Shown one piece after another: positions 25,134-35,759 of a stretch of 64,000 nucleotides of DNA. The notes beneath the pieces were generated by a model. That model saw only the letters and a program-made list of their open reading frames with translations, searched no databases and was not told where the DNA came from. A program made the translations under genes and the position numbers. Source of the stretch: Streptomyces sp. DT2A-34 (GTDB lineage: Bacteria > Actinomycetota > Actinomycetes > Streptomycetales > Streptomycetaceae); the NCBI RefSeq assembly GCF_030499515.1, contig NZ_JASTWJ010000001.1, positions 1,178,001 to 1,242,000 of the forward strand, read 5' to 3'. Positions within the stretch are counted from its first letter, which is position 1, and each line of letters opens with the position of its first letter.

Positions 25134-26187
25134 GGCGGGACTCCCCTTCTGCGATGCCGAGTTCACGGCAGGCCTGGTGGAACGGGTCCAGACAGCGCCC
25201 CCACGGCCCGCCCGCCTCGAACTCCAGCAGCTGGAGCAGCAGCGCCGAGGAGAAGTCGGAGCTGGACTCCCGGGGCAGCAGGGAGGGCAGGTTGTCGATG
25301 GCGATGAGGTCGAGCGGAGGCTCCTTGCGCAGGCGACGTACGGGCTCGGTCCACTCGGTGGTGCGGTCGTAGACGGGCAGGACGTTCAAGGGTGAGCCGA
25401 CGTCGACGGTGACGTCGCACAGGGTGCGCAGCCGGCGGGCGGGGTCGTCGAGGTCCTGTTCGCGGAGGAAGGGCGGGACGGGGGTGGTGGCGAGGACGGC
25501 GTTCACCATCACGTCGTGCGCCAGCAGGGCCTCGCGGTCCAGGTCGCGGGTCTCGGCGAGGTCCCAGGGCGTCGCCTCGACGCCGGCGGTCCGGAACGCG
25601 AGGCACGCTCCGCAGCCGCTGCGGCCCAGTGCGCCGATCACGAGCGCCGTGAACTCCTCGTCGTCGGGGGCCGGTTGGAGCATCTCGTCCAGTTCGTCCT
25701 TCGACGTGGGGGTCAGTGGTGCGACGAGCCTGCCCCGGTGCTGGAGGACGGCCAGGGCGGCGCCGAGATAGCCGGCCCAGAAACCGAAGGCGGCGAGGCG
25801 GCGGCCCTCGTCGTCCACCAGGTACTCCAGGTCGAGCAGGACCCCGCCGCCGGCGGCGAACCGGCGGAGCAGCTCCTCGGCGCCCGGCTGCTGCTTGTAG
25901 GCGTGGCCGAAGAAGATGTGCCGGTGCGTCAGTTCGGCCGGACCGTCAGGGAGTTCCTTCAGGCCGATGACGACGGCGTCCGCCGGGGCCGACACCCAGG
26001 AACCTGTGGGCGCGATACGGCAGCCGGCCGCCTCGTACTCCTCGACGGGGAAGATCCGCTGCGGGGACTCCTCGACGGTCAGCGTCACTCCGCTCTCGAC
26101 GAGCCGCCGGGCGTCGGACGGCACGATCGGGGTGCGTCGCTCGGTGGAACGGACCTCGTGGCGCAGCCACAGATGGAGATCGGTCAT
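25126..26187 (-). CDS. Saccharopine dehydrogenase, lysine-forming (LYS1-like)
   Basis: A 353-residue protein starting MTDLHLWLRHEVRSTERRTPIVP, which matches the alanine-dehydrogenase/LYS1 N-terminal domain. FFGHAYKQQPGAEELLRRF and LLDLEYLVDDEGRRLAAFGFWAGYLGAALAV are typical of LYS1. The segment VIGALGRSGCGA is the nucleotide-binding turn. It would reversibly join lysine and 2-oxoglutarate with NAD. The start is fixed by a 4-bp ATGA overlap with the broken FAD-oxidoreductase gene upstream. The 3' end overlaps the next saccharopine dehydrogenase-like gene, giving a three-gene coupled operon. Confidence 0.85.
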   Translation of the reverse strand: MTDLHLWLRHEVRSTERRTPIVPSDARRLVESGVTLTVEESPQRIFPVEEYEAAGCRIAPTGSWVSAPADAVVIGLKELPDGPAELTHRHIFFGHAYKQQPGAEELLRRFAAGGGVLLDLEYLVDDEGRRLAAFGFWAGYLGAALAVLQHRGRLVAPLTPTSKDELDEMLQPAPDDEEFTALVIGALGRSGCGACLAFRTAGVEATPWDLAETRDLDREALLAHDVMVNAVLATTPVPPFLREQDLDDPARRLRTLCDVTVDVGSPLNVLPVYDRTTEWTEPVRRLRKEPPLDLIAIDNLPSLLPRESSSDFSSALLLQLLEFEAGGPWGRCLDPFHQACRELGIAEGESRHV

Positions 26188-27282
26188 ACGCGGTTGGCCT
26201 CCGGGCGCGGGGCGTCGGCCGCGAACCGGTCGACGCTCAAGGGGCTGACGTCCACGAAGGGTACGCGGCCGAGGTACAGGTCGCGGACGACCTCGCCGAC
26301 GGCCGGTCCCTGCAGAAAGCCATGGCCGGAGAAGCCGGTCGCGTACAGGAAACGGGATACGGAAGTCGCCTCGCCGATCAGCGCGTTGTGGTCCGGGGTG
26401 ACCTCGTACAGGCCCGCCCAGCCGCCCGTGCGGCGCAGGTCGAGCAGGGCGGGGGCACGGTGCTCCATGGCCTCGGCCAGGCGGGGGATCCAGCGGTCGT
26501 GGGTGTCGGTGGCGAAGCCGGGGCGTTCGTCGGGGGCACACACGGGGGCGGCGTAACCCGATCGTGTGATGGTCGGCTTCTGAGCTTGCGAGCCTCAGGG
26601 CCAATTCGGGGTAGCGTCTCCGTGCGATCTGGGACGCCGGGTGCGGCGCCAGCGTGCGGGGCCCCTGCTCCACCAGCGAGATGGTTCAGGGCCTCCCCGT
26701 CGCCTCTGGCCGCCTCCACAGGCCAGGTCGTGAGGGACTCCGCCCGCCTGGCTCGGACCACGGACAGGATCCGTGTCGCCGCCCGGGATGCGAAAGCGGA
26801 CGACCAGTGCGCCCAACACCGTTCGGGGCGTGCGGCTGATCGGGCGCTCCTGTTCAGTCCCCAAGGAACGGTGCAGTGGCCGTCGTCCGGCAAGACCCGG
26901 AGGCCAGCAGCCCCTCGGCGGGGTCGATCATCCGGCTCGGCACCCCGAGGGAGTTCTGCAGCCGGACGCTCGCCTCGAACCCGGCGACCTCCTCCGCAGT
27001 GGAGAGCAGGAACAGATAGCCGACCCGGTGCAGCCCGATGTCGTACCCGGTCTCCTCCTCGAACCGGCCGAACGCCTCCAGACTCCGCGCCCCCAGCTGG
27101 ATGTTCACCTCGTCGGAGAACTGCGCCCGCACCCCGCCGGCCGCCTTCGAGGTGGAGCCGGAGGCCAGCTCGTCCCGCCCGACGAGAACGACGTCTCTGA
27201 CTCCGGCGCGGGCGAGATGGTAGGCGATGCTGGTGCCCATCACGCCGCCTCCGATGACGACGACACCCGCATGCGTGTTCAG
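26184..27282 (-). pseudogene. FAD-dependent amino acid oxidase-type gene, disrupted in the middle
   Basis: The N-terminal fragment (26930-27282) reads VVVIGGGVMGTSIAYHLARAG then GSTSKAAGGVRAQFSDEVN, a DAO/sarcosine-oxidase-type FAD fold, probably from a CTG at 27282. Near 26905 it changes frame: the family motif LPDDGHC appears one frame away. The C-terminal fragment (26184-26543) reads APDERPGFATDTHDRWIPRL, GGWAGLYEVTPDHNALIGEA and ATGFSGHGFLQGPAVGE. Between them, about 26546-26880 shows no similarity in any frame to the missing substrate domain. The gene is therefore frameshifted and has a replaced or inserted central block of about 330 bp. The 3' fragment is still coupled to the saccharopine dehydrogenase gene. 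Confidence 0.75.
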
Positions 27283-27313
27283 AGGCCCACCTTCCTGGTC
27301 GGCGTCGGTTCTA

Positions 27314-27390
27314 CCGCGCCCCGAAGGGGCGCGGGGCTGTATCGATATGCGGCTCCGCCGCGTGGGCGCGACCAGCCACGACGGAGCCGC
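27314..27390. repeat. Streptomyces intergenic dispersed repeat/hairpin element
   Basis: CCGCGCCCC (27314-27322) and GGGGCGCGG (27326-27334) form a 9-bp stem with a GAA loop. A second stem pairs GCGGCTCCG (27349-27357) with CGGAGCCGC (27382-27390). I recall this CCCCGAAGGGG...GCGCGACCAGCCACGACGG arrangement as a common intergenic repeat in Streptomyces genomes. It lies between the broken oxidoreductase gene and the end of ribA and may act as a terminator. Confidence 0.5.
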
Positions 27391-27450
27391 AGACGACCGC
27401 GGCACATCGCGGCAGTTTCTCATCGCGGCACAACCCAGCGGAGCGCCTCG

Positions 27451-28119
27451 TCAGGACAGGTGCGCGACCGCGTCCAGATGGGGCAGGTGGTGGTCGAGGC
27501 GCTCCCGCTTGGTGCGCAGGTAGGTGATGTTGTTCTCGCACGGCGGGATCAGCAGCGGGACCGTCTCGGCCACCTGGATGCCGTGCCGCAGCAACGCCTC
27601 GCGCTTGCGCGGGTTGTTCGACATCAGGCGGACGCTGTCCACGCCCAGGTCGTGCAGGATCTCGGCGGCGACCCCGTAGTCGCGGGCGTCCACCGGCAGG
27701 CCGAGCGCGAGGTTGGCCTCGACGGTGTCCAGGCCCTCCGCCTGCAGCGCCATCGCCCGCAGCTTGGCGAGCAGACCGATGCCCCGGCCCTCGTGGCCCC
27801 GCAAGTAGACGACGATGCCGCTCCCTTCGGCGACGACCGCGCGCAGCGCGGAGGCCAGTTGGTCGCCGCACTCGCAGTGCTGCGAGCCGAACGCGTCACC
27901 GGTCAGGCACTCGGAGTGCAGCCGGGTGAGCACGTCGTCCGTGCCTATCTCACCGTAGACGAGGGCCACTTGCTCGTCACCGCGATCGTGGTCGAGGTAA
28001 CCGATCGCCCGGAATTCCCCGTACACGGTGGGCAGGGGGGCATTCACCACGCGTTCCACGCCGGAACGCTGCGTCCGCTGTGCGGACTTCTTGCCGAGCA
28101 CACCAATTTTTTCTGTCAT
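27451..28119 (-). CDS. ribA: GTP cyclohydrolase II homologue with Tyr-to-Met active-site change (FAPy-forming type)
   Basis: A 222-residue RibA homologue. Zinc ligands C71, C82 and C84 are present in ECLTGDAFGSQHCECGDQL, and the GTP-opening motif is LRGHEGRGIGLLAKLRAMALQ. In riboflavin-type enzymes the last motif reads RAYALQ; here the tyrosine is M123. Published work on S. coelicolor homologues (Spoonamore, Bandarian and colleagues, from memory) showed that the corresponding Tyr-to-Met enzyme, SCO6655, stops at the formylated pyrimidine FAPy instead of deformylating it. This copy diverges, with a 41-bp gap, from a creatininase-family gene, a family that includes FAPy deformylases. It is therefore probably a specialised enzyme, not the riboflavin one. 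Confidence 0.9.
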   Translation of the reverse strand: MTEKIGVLGKKSAQRTQRSGVERVVNAPLPTVYGEFRAIGYLDHDRGDEQVALVYGEIGTDDVLTRLHSECLTGDAFGSQHCECGDQLASALRAVVAEGSGIVVYLRGHEGRGIGLLAKLRAMALQAEGLDTVEANLALGLPVDARDYGVAAEILHDLGVDSVRLMSNNPRKREALLRHGIQVAETVPLLIPPCENNITYLRTKRERLDHHLPHLDAVAHLS

Positions 28120-28160
28120 GATTCTTCAGTTCCTAAGCAGAGACGAAAGGCCGGGAAAAG

Positions 28161-28949
28161 ATGAGTGGTTCGGAGACGCGGCCGACGGCACACTCGCTGG
28201 TGCCGGCGGACACCACCGAAGACGTACGGACGCGATGCGCGGGCGTTTCACGACAGGTCGCGGTCCTGCCCGTCGGAAGCTTCGAGCAGCACGGTCCGTT
28301 CCTTCCGCTGGCGACCGACACGCTCGTGGCGTGCGCCGTCGCGCGCGGGATGGCCGCCACGTATCCCGTGCACCTCCTTCCACCGGTGACGATCTCCTGC
28401 TCGCACGAGCACGCGGCCTGGCCGGGGACCGTCAGCATCTCCTCAGTGACCCTTCATGCGGTGATACGGGACATAGCGGCTTCGCTCCGCCGGTCGGGCG
28501 TGGACGCCCTGGTGCTGGTCAACGGGCACGGCGGAAACTACGTACTGGGCAATGTCGTTCAGGAGTCCTCCGCGCGCGGCGAACGGATGGCGCTGTTCCC
28601 GGCCGCGGAGGACTGGGAGGCGGCGCGGGAGCGGGCGGGAGTGGAGACCTCGCTGCTCACCGACATGCACGCGGGGGAAATTGAGACCTCCATCCTTCTG
28701 CACACTCATCCCGAATTGATCCGACCCGGTTATGAGACTTCCGATTTCGTGGCCGACGACCGTCGTCATCTGCTCACCCTCGGTATGTCCGCCTATACCG
28801 ATTCGGGTGTCATAGGCCGTCCTTCGCTTGCTTCCGCGGAAAAGGGGAAGCAGCTGCTGGCGAGCCTCGCGGATTCCTTCGGCGCGTATGTGTCACTGCT
28901 GACCTCCGCGGACGATTCCGTACGGGACACGGGAGACGCAAGGGCATAG
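28161..28949 (+). CDS. Creatininase-family amidohydrolase, possible FAPy deformylase
   Basis: A 262-residue protein. Metal ligands typical of the family are visible as E42, H44 and D53 in SFEQHGPFLPLATDT and the histidine of LVNGHGGNYVLGN, with the late glutamate in HAGEIETSILL. Members hydrolyse creatinine, mycofactocin precursors, or in archaea the formamidopyrimidine made by a GTP cyclohydrolase (ArfB). Divergence from a GTP cyclohydrolase II that should release the formylated product makes the deformylase role attractive, but it is inference. Its last 157 bp overlap the convergent membrane-protein gene. The sequence toward the 3' end is noticeably less GC-rich than its neighbours. Confidence 0.87.
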   Translation: MSGSETRPTAHSLVPADTTEDVRTRCAGVSRQVAVLPVGSFEQHGPFLPLATDTLVACAVARGMAATYPVHLLPPVTISCSHEHAAWPGTVSISSVTLHAVIRDIAASLRRSGVDALVLVNGHGGNYVLGNVVQESSARGERMALFPAAEDWEAARERAGVETSLLTDMHAGEIETSILLHTHPELIRPGYETSDFVADDRRHLLTLGMSAYTDSGVIGRPSLASAEKGKQLLASLADSFGAYVSLLTSADDSVRDTGDARA

Positions 28950-30202
28950 CGGCCGGGTTCCGGGGCCGCCTCGGTCGCGGCGGTCCCGGAGCCCGTGCGC
29001 AGGCCGGCGTACCAGCGGGCGACAAGGACGAGGACGCCGGGCAGTGCGGCCACGAAGCTGAGCACGCCGTACACGACGGCGACGGCCAGCCCGGTGTCGG
29101 CGCCCAGCCCCGCGGCGCCGAACGCCCAGGCGGTGACGCCCTCCCGAGGGCCGAAGCCGCCGACGTTCAGGGGCAGGCCCATGGCGAGCAGGGCGAGGAC
29201 GGCGAGCGGCACCAGGACGGCCACGGAGGCGGCGGAGCCGGCGATCCTCGCGGCGAGCACGAACATCGCGAGGTGGCCGGCGAGGACGACGACGGAGGAG
29301 ACGGCGACCCCGGGACCGTTACGGCGGGACAGCAGGGCCTCGCGGGCCTCGCCGAGCGTCGTGCGCAGCGCGGTCGGGTTCGTCCGGTCACGGCGGGAGG
29401 GCGCACGGTTCATGCGCACGGCGGCCACCACGGCGAGCGCGCCCACCGCGGCGAACAGCAGGACGGGCGTGAGGTCCCGGGCCTCGTTCAGCACCGGCGA
29501 CGGCATGGTCAGCAGTACGGCGGCGCCGGCGACCGCGAGGACGACCTGACCGGCCGTCCGTTCGAGGACGACCGTGCGGACGCCGCGCCCCATGTCACCG
29601 GCGCTCTGCCCGTGCCGCACCGCGCGGTGCACATCGCCGAGGACGCCGCCGGGGAGGGCCGCGTTGAGGAACAGGGCGCGGTAGTAGTCGGCGACGGCCG
29701 GCCCGAGAGGCAGCCGGATCCGCAGGCCTCGGGCCACCAACTGCCAACGCCACGCGCTGAACGCGGTGGTGACGAGCCCGATGCCGAGCGCCGCGCCCAG
29801 TGCCGGCCCGTCGATCCGCCGCAGCCCGTCGAGGAAGACACCGGTACCGAGCCGCCAGAACAGCACCGCGAGGATGACGACGCCGACGGCCGTGCCCAAG
29901 TGGGTACGGAAGGCAGGGGTGTTGAGGCGGGAAAGGACAGTGCGCAGGGTCGTACGGGGGCGCGCTGCGCCGAGGGCCGGTGTTTCCGAGTGGGGCTCGG
30001 CGACGATGACGCCGATGCGGCAGGGGGAGACGGCTACGGGGTCGGGGGCCAGGGGTGCGGAGGGCTGGGCGGTGAGCCGGGCGGCGGAGGGCGCCTCGCG
30101 GCGGGCGGCGACCGTGCTCACGGCCCATGTCCGCACTCGCCGCTCTCGCGGGTCGGCGCCCCGCCGGGTGGCGCTCGCCTGCGCCACCGTCTCCACGCTC
30201 AT
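28793..30202 (-). CDS. Lysylphosphatidylglycerol synthase TM-region (AglD/UPF0104-like) membrane protein
   Basis: A 469-residue integral membrane protein with about seven or eight helices between residues 105 and 410. LNTPAFRTHLGTAVGVVILAV starts the domain, and RALFLNAALPGGVLGDVHRA and GLPLNVGGFGPREGVTAWAFG are its conserved loops. About 100 disordered residues precede the first helix and about 55 polar residues follow the last. The latter are encoded antisense to the end of the creatininase gene. The ATG overlaps the upstream methyltransferase stop by 4 bp. Members of this family flip or modify lipids, so a lipid-linked product of the cluster is plausible. Confidence 0.8.
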   Translation of the reverse strand: MSVETVAQASATRRGADPRERRVRTWAVSTVAARREAPSAARLTAQPSAPLAPDPVAVSPCRIGVIVAEPHSETPALGAARPRTTLRTVLSRLNTPAFRTHLGTAVGVVILAVLFWRLGTGVFLDGLRRIDGPALGAALGIGLVTTAFSAWRWQLVARGLRIRLPLGPAVADYYRALFLNAALPGGVLGDVHRAVRHGQSAGDMGRGVRTVVLERTAGQVVLAVAGAAVLLTMPSPVLNEARDLTPVLLFAAVGALAVVAAVRMNRAPSRRDRTNPTALRTTLGEAREALLSRRNGPGVAVSSVVVLAGHLAMFVLAARIAGSAASVAVLVPLAVLALLAMGLPLNVGGFGPREGVTAWAFGAAGLGADTGLAVAVVYGVLSFVAALPGVLVLVARWYAGLRTGSGTAATEAAPEPGRYALASPVSRTESSAEVSSDTYAPKESARLASSCFPFSAEASEGRPMTPESV

Positions 30203-31283
30203 GACGCTCCGCCCGTCGGCCTGCACAGCGCCAGAAGGTCGCTGTGGTGGACCACCACGTGCAGCTCACCCGCCTCGCAGGCGGCGAGACGGTCGCGCAG
30301 GTAGCGTTCGGCGCGCTCGCGGAGTTCGGGGCGTTGCTCGACCGCCGCGCCGACCCAGCCGCGCAGCCACTGGGCGGTGAGCGCCGACTCGCCGGGGCCG
30401 AGACGCCAGGGGCTCGGGTGCACCTGGACGGTCGCGCCGTACTCGGAGAAGGCCTCGGCCGCTGCCGTGATCGCGTCCGGGCCCAGCATCCCCGAGCGCC
30501 GCTGGTGGGCGTTGAACGCCTCGGCGATCTCGCTGTCCAGCGGGTCGGACGGGGTGAGTTCGACGCGGCCGGCGACGGAGAGCGTCAGCAGCGCCGGGCA
30601 GCCCGCGCCCGCACACGCGGCGGCAAGGGTGTCGACCTCCTCACGGGTGAGGACGTCGAGCAGTGCGGAGGCGGTCACCAGCGAGGCGCCGGCGAGGGCG
30701 TCCGGGGTGAGACGGCCGACGTCGCCGCGGCGCGTCTCGACCGTGACCCGGCTGCCGTCGGCGGAGGAGCGCGGGGAGGCCGCGGCGGCGAAGTGCAGGA
30801 GGTAGGGGTCGCGGTCGTGCAGGACCCAGTGCTGGGAACCGTCGAGGTGGGGCGCGAGCCAACGGCCCATGGAGCCGGTGCCGCAGCCCACGTCGTGGAT
30901 GACCAGTCCGGCCCGTCCCGGCAGGTTGGCCAGCCGGATCCGCAGCGGATCGAGCAGGTCGTGCGCCCGCGCGGCGGCGTCGGCGCCTTCGCGCAGCTCC
31001 AGCCACTCGGGGGCGTAGCGGGGCGGGTCGTCGGGACCGGCGTCCCGCAGGCGTACGGTGGCGCGCTCCCCGGGCCGGAAGCTCGGCCCGGCCCCGAGAA
31101 TCACGGCGTCCGCGTCAGCGGCCTCCGATACGGACATTCCGCCCATGTCACCCTCCGCCGAAACGATCCCGCGCTGCATACCGGGCTCCCGGGCGGCAGC
31201 CGTCGACGACGAGGATTCCGTCGCGTCCCTGGGTCCCGGCTGTGCCGGAATCGTCCCCCCGCTCGGTGTCGTTGCCGTCTTCC

Positions 31284-31287
<4 letters not shown>
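30199..31287 (-). CDS. Class I SAM-dependent methyltransferase
   Basis: A 362-residue protein starting at an ATG that overlaps the glycosyltransferase stop (ATGA) and follows GGAGGGTGG. The catalytic part begins at about residue 60; VIHDVGCGTGSMGRWLAPHL is the SAM-binding motif and HDRDPYLLHFAAA holds the acidic residue. VTASALLDVLTREEVD follows as motif IV. The first 60 residues are low-complexity (TPSGGTIPAQPGPRD). It belongs to a run of overlapping genes with a glycosyltransferase and a membrane protein. Substrate unknown; a glycosylated pterin or pyrimidine is possible from context. Confidence 0.83.
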
Positions 31288-33094
<1,807 letters not shown>

Positions 33095-33157
33095 TCAGCC
33101 GTCTCTCACTCTTTTCTCAGGTCAGGCGCTCTTGTCGTCCCCAATTGAACGAGTCCG

Positions 33158-34141
33158 TCAGGGCGTGTCCGTGTACCTGACGCGATGACAGAGCGCCGGG
33201 ATCTCCCCGGAGGTGAGCCTCGGCATGACCTCGGGCAGTTCCTCGAACCCGCTCTCCCCGGTGACGAGCGCGTCGAGGGCGGGGTCGGCGAGCAGGTCGA
33301 GGGCGAGGGCGAGCCGGTCGGCGTAGGTGCGGCTGGCGCGGCGGGCCGGGGAGACGGTGCCGACCTGGCTGCTGCGGATGACGAGCCGCCGGGAGTGGAA
33401 GGCCTCGCCGAGCGGGAGGCTGATCTGCCGGTCGCCGTACCAGCTGAGTTCGAGGACCGTGCCCTCGGCGGTGAGCAGTTCGAGGGACCGGGCGAGGCCC
33501 TGCTCGGTGGCGCTGGCGTGGACGACCAGGTCGCACTCGCCGAGCGCGTCGTCGGGCGTGGCGAAGTCGATGCCGAGAGCCTCGGCGACCTTCGCCCGGC
33601 CGGGGTCGGCGTCGACCAACTGGAGCCGTACGCCCGGGAAGCGGGCCAGCAGGGCGGCCACCGAGCAGCCGACCATGCCGCCGCCGACCACGGCGATCCG
33701 GTCGCCGATCAGGGGCGCCGCGTCCCAGAGCGCGTTGACGGCCGTCTCGACGGTGCCGGCGAGGACGGCCCGTTCGGCGGGCACGGTGTCCGGTACGACG
33801 GTCACCGCGCTCGCGGGGACGACGTACCGGGTCTGATGCGGATGCAGACAGAAGACGGTGCGGCCGAGGAGTTCGTCGGGTCCCTCCTCCACCACCCCGA
33901 CACTCAGGTAGCCGTACTTCACGGGGGCGGGGAACTCGCCCTCCTGGAACGGGGCCCGCATGGCCGCGTACTGGCTCTCGGGGACCCCGCCCCGGAACAC
34001 GAGTGTCTCCGTGCCCCGGCTGACTCCGGAGTACAGCGACCGCACCAGGACGTCGCCCTCGCCCGGTTCCGGCAGGGTGACCTCCCGGATCTCTCCTTCA
34101 CCCGGAGAGCTGAGCCAGAACGCACGTGCGGTGCGGTTCAT
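33158..34141 (-). CDS. Zinc-type medium-chain alcohol dehydrogenase
   Basis: A 327-residue medium-chain dehydrogenase. The GroES-like N-terminus ([31 protein letters not shown]) is followed by a [14 protein letters not shown] strand and the nucleotide fold [20 protein letters not shown]. The structural-zinc cysteine cluster is absent and the GHE catalytic motif is not obvious, as in bacteriochlorophyllide-dehydrogenase-like members. In the same direction 150 bp later comes the pterin-synthase-like gene; a weak CCCCGGC/GCCGGGG hairpin (33039-33060) sits in that gap. It probably oxidises or reduces an intermediate of the cluster's product. Confidence 0.83.
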   Translation of the reverse strand: MNRTARAFWLSSPGEGEIREVTLPEPGEGDVLVRSLYSGVSRGTETLVFRGGVPESQYAAMRAPFQEGEFPAPVKYGYLSVGVVEEGPDELLGRTVFCLHPHQTRYVVPASAVTVVPDTVPAERAVLAGTVETAVNALWDAAPLIGDRIAVVGGGMVGCSVAALLARFPGVRLQLVDADPGRAKVAEALGIDFATPDDALGECDLVVHASATEQGLARSLELLTAEGTVLELSWYGDRQISLPLGEAFHSRRLVIRSSQVGTVSPARRASRTYADRLALALDLLADPALDALVTGESGFEELPEVMPRLTSGEIPALCHRVRYTDTP

Positions 34142-34249
34142 CGGGATCCTCCTGAACGATCGGGAAGCTGTTCACGTACCGAGGTGTGCACAGGTCGCGC
34201 ACAGTACGCGGCCTTGATCGACTCTGTCATCCGGCCGGAGGAATGTGCG

Positions 34250-35008
34250 GTGGCCCTGAACAACACGTACGAAGCAAGGCTGGTCCAGCAGGAGACCGCG
34301 GTGGGAGCGGGCGTGCAGATCCTGTTGCTGGCCCTGCTCGGTTCGGCGATCGGCCTGGGGCCGGCGGGCTGGCTGACCGGCCTCGTCTTCGCCATCGCCT
34401 CCTGGGCGCTGCTCTCGCTGGCCCTGCACCGGTCCAGGCTGCGCTCCTTCGGCCCGGCGAACCGGGTCACCCTCGGCCGCGCGACGCTGGTGGGCGGCGT
34501 CACGGCGCTGGTGGCGGACTCCTTCGAGAGTTCACCGCCGGTGACGTTGTTCGTGGGCCTGACGGCGGTCGCCCTGATCCTCGACGGCGTGGACGGCAAG
34601 GTGGCCCGCCGCACCGGGACGTCGACGGCGCTGGGCGCGCGCTTCGACATGGAGGTGGACGCGTTCCTGATCCTGGTGTTGAGCGTGTACGTCTCGATGT
34701 CGCTGGGGCCGTGGGTCCTTTTCATCGGCGCCATGCGCTACGGCTTCGTCGCCGCCGCCCGCGTCTGGCCCTGGCTGAACGCCCCGCTCCCGCCGAGCAC
34801 GGCCCGCAAGACGGTCGCCGCCATGCAGGGCGTGTTCCTGCTGCTGGCCGCGTCCGGGCTCCTCCCCTACATGGCGACGTTCGCGGTCGCCGCGACAGCT
34901 CTGGCGGCGCTCGTCTGGTCGTTCGGCCGGGACATCCTGTGGCTGTGGCGGACGTCGCGGGTGGAGCAGGTTCCCGTGGCGGAGGTACGGGAGCTGGTGG
35001 CGTCCTGA
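34250..35008 (+). CDS. CDP-alcohol phosphatidyltransferase family protein
   Basis: A 252-residue membrane protein with about six helices. The family signature DG-x2-AR-x8-G-x3-D-x3-D is complete in DGKVARR...G...D...D (about residues 107-130), so it should be active. It joins a CDP-activated lipid or alcohol to an acceptor alcohol at the membrane. The GTG start has GGAGGA 8 nt upstream. It diverges from the dehydrogenase gene across 108 bp. With the neighbouring glycosyltransferase and lipid-flippase-like protein it supports a lipid-linked end product. Confidence 0.85.
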   Translation: MALNNTYEARLVQQETAVGAGVQILLLALLGSAIGLGPAGWLTGLVFAIASWALLSLALHRSRLRSFGPANRVTLGRATLVGGVTALVADSFESSPPVTLFVGLTAVALILDGVDGKVARRTGTSTALGARFDMEVDAFLILVLSVYVSMSLGPWVLFIGAMRYGFVAAARVWPWLNAPLPPSTARKTVAAMQGVFLLLAASGLLPYMATFAVAATALAALVWSFGRDILWLWRTSRVEQVPVAEVRELVAS

Positions 35009-35117
35009 GCGGTCAGTCGTCGAGGGGTGGTTGGGGGTGCGCGTCTATGCCTGCGGCGGCCTGTACGGGAGTGGTGGGGGTGCGCGTAGCGCCCGGGTTC
35101 GTTGTGGGGCGGGGACC

Positions 35118-35211
35118 GTCGGGGGGGTGTCCGTCCTCGGTCCGGTGGCTGGCGTACTGCCAGGAGGTGCTGTTTCTTGACACCGGACTCTGCGGGCGGA
35201 CACCCCCCGAC
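35118..35211. repeat. Near-perfect 15-bp inverted repeat in a 300-bp non-coding gap
   Basis: GTCGGGGGGGTGTCCG (35118-35133) and CGGACACCCCCCGAC (35197-35211) are complementary apart from one extra G. The loop is 63 nt. The gap 35009-35311 shows no convincing gene; a GGGTGCGCGT word is repeated near its start. It lies between convergent genes and could be a terminator or a small mobile or dispersed repeat. Confidence 0.5.
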
Positions 35212-35311
35212 GCGTCCCCTCACCGTCGTACGGGACTGCGGGCCAACCCGGCTGCTCCGCTGCGCTGTCGCGGTGCCCGTCATGGCCTGAGGCCCCGGGC
35301 CCACCGACCAG

Positions 35312-35749
35312 TCAGCCGTCGAGCCGCATCCGGTACACCGTCGACTCCCTCGCCTCGAACCCCACGCGTTCGTACAGCCGGTTGGCCGCGGCACGGTCCG
35401 GCCGCGACGTGAGGTCGACGGTCCGCGCCCCCGCCTCCCGGGCCAGTCGGACCGCCTCGTCCAGCAGCAGCCCGGCGACTCCGTGACCGCGCGCGGCACT
35501 GTCGACGACCACGTCCTCGATCCGGGCGCGCAGCCCCGAGGGCACGGGAAGCAGTACGAGGGTCAGGGTGCCGACGATCTCACCGTCCGCCCGTGCGACG
35601 AGCACGGTGTTCGCGTCGCACCGCACGATCCGGTCGACCGCCGCGAGATCGAGAGGCTTGGCGGTCCGGGACAGCTGTGGCAGCAGCCGACCGAAGTCGG
35701 CCACGAGTTCCGCGCTCGTCTCCCTGGCGATCTCCACCTGAACGTCCAT
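35312..35749 (-). CDS. GNAT-family N-acetyltransferase
   Basis: A 145-residue acetyltransferase. RIEDVVVDSAARGHGVAGLLLDEAVRLAREAG carries the acetyl-CoA pyrophosphate loop (RGHGVAG), and VDLTSRPDRAAANRLYERVGFEARESTVYRM is the typical C-terminal GNAT end. It lies 10 bp after the MFS gene on the same strand and is probably the last gene of the uptake operon. Substrate unknown; modification of an imported or exported metabolite is possible. Confidence 0.83.
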   Translation of the reverse strand: MDVQVEIARETSAELVADFGRLLPQLSRTAKPLDLAAVDRIVRCDANTVLVARADGEIVGTLTLVLLPVPSGLRARIEDVVVDSAARGHGVAGLLLDEAVRLAREAGARTVDLTSRPDRAAANRLYERVGFEARESTVYRMRLDG

Positions 35750-35759
35750 GCCGTGGACC

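Noticed and set aside
26546..26880. Complete insertion sequence inside the oxidoreductase gene
   Set aside because: No terminal inverted repeats, target duplication or transposase motif could be found by eye; kept only as an unexplained block.
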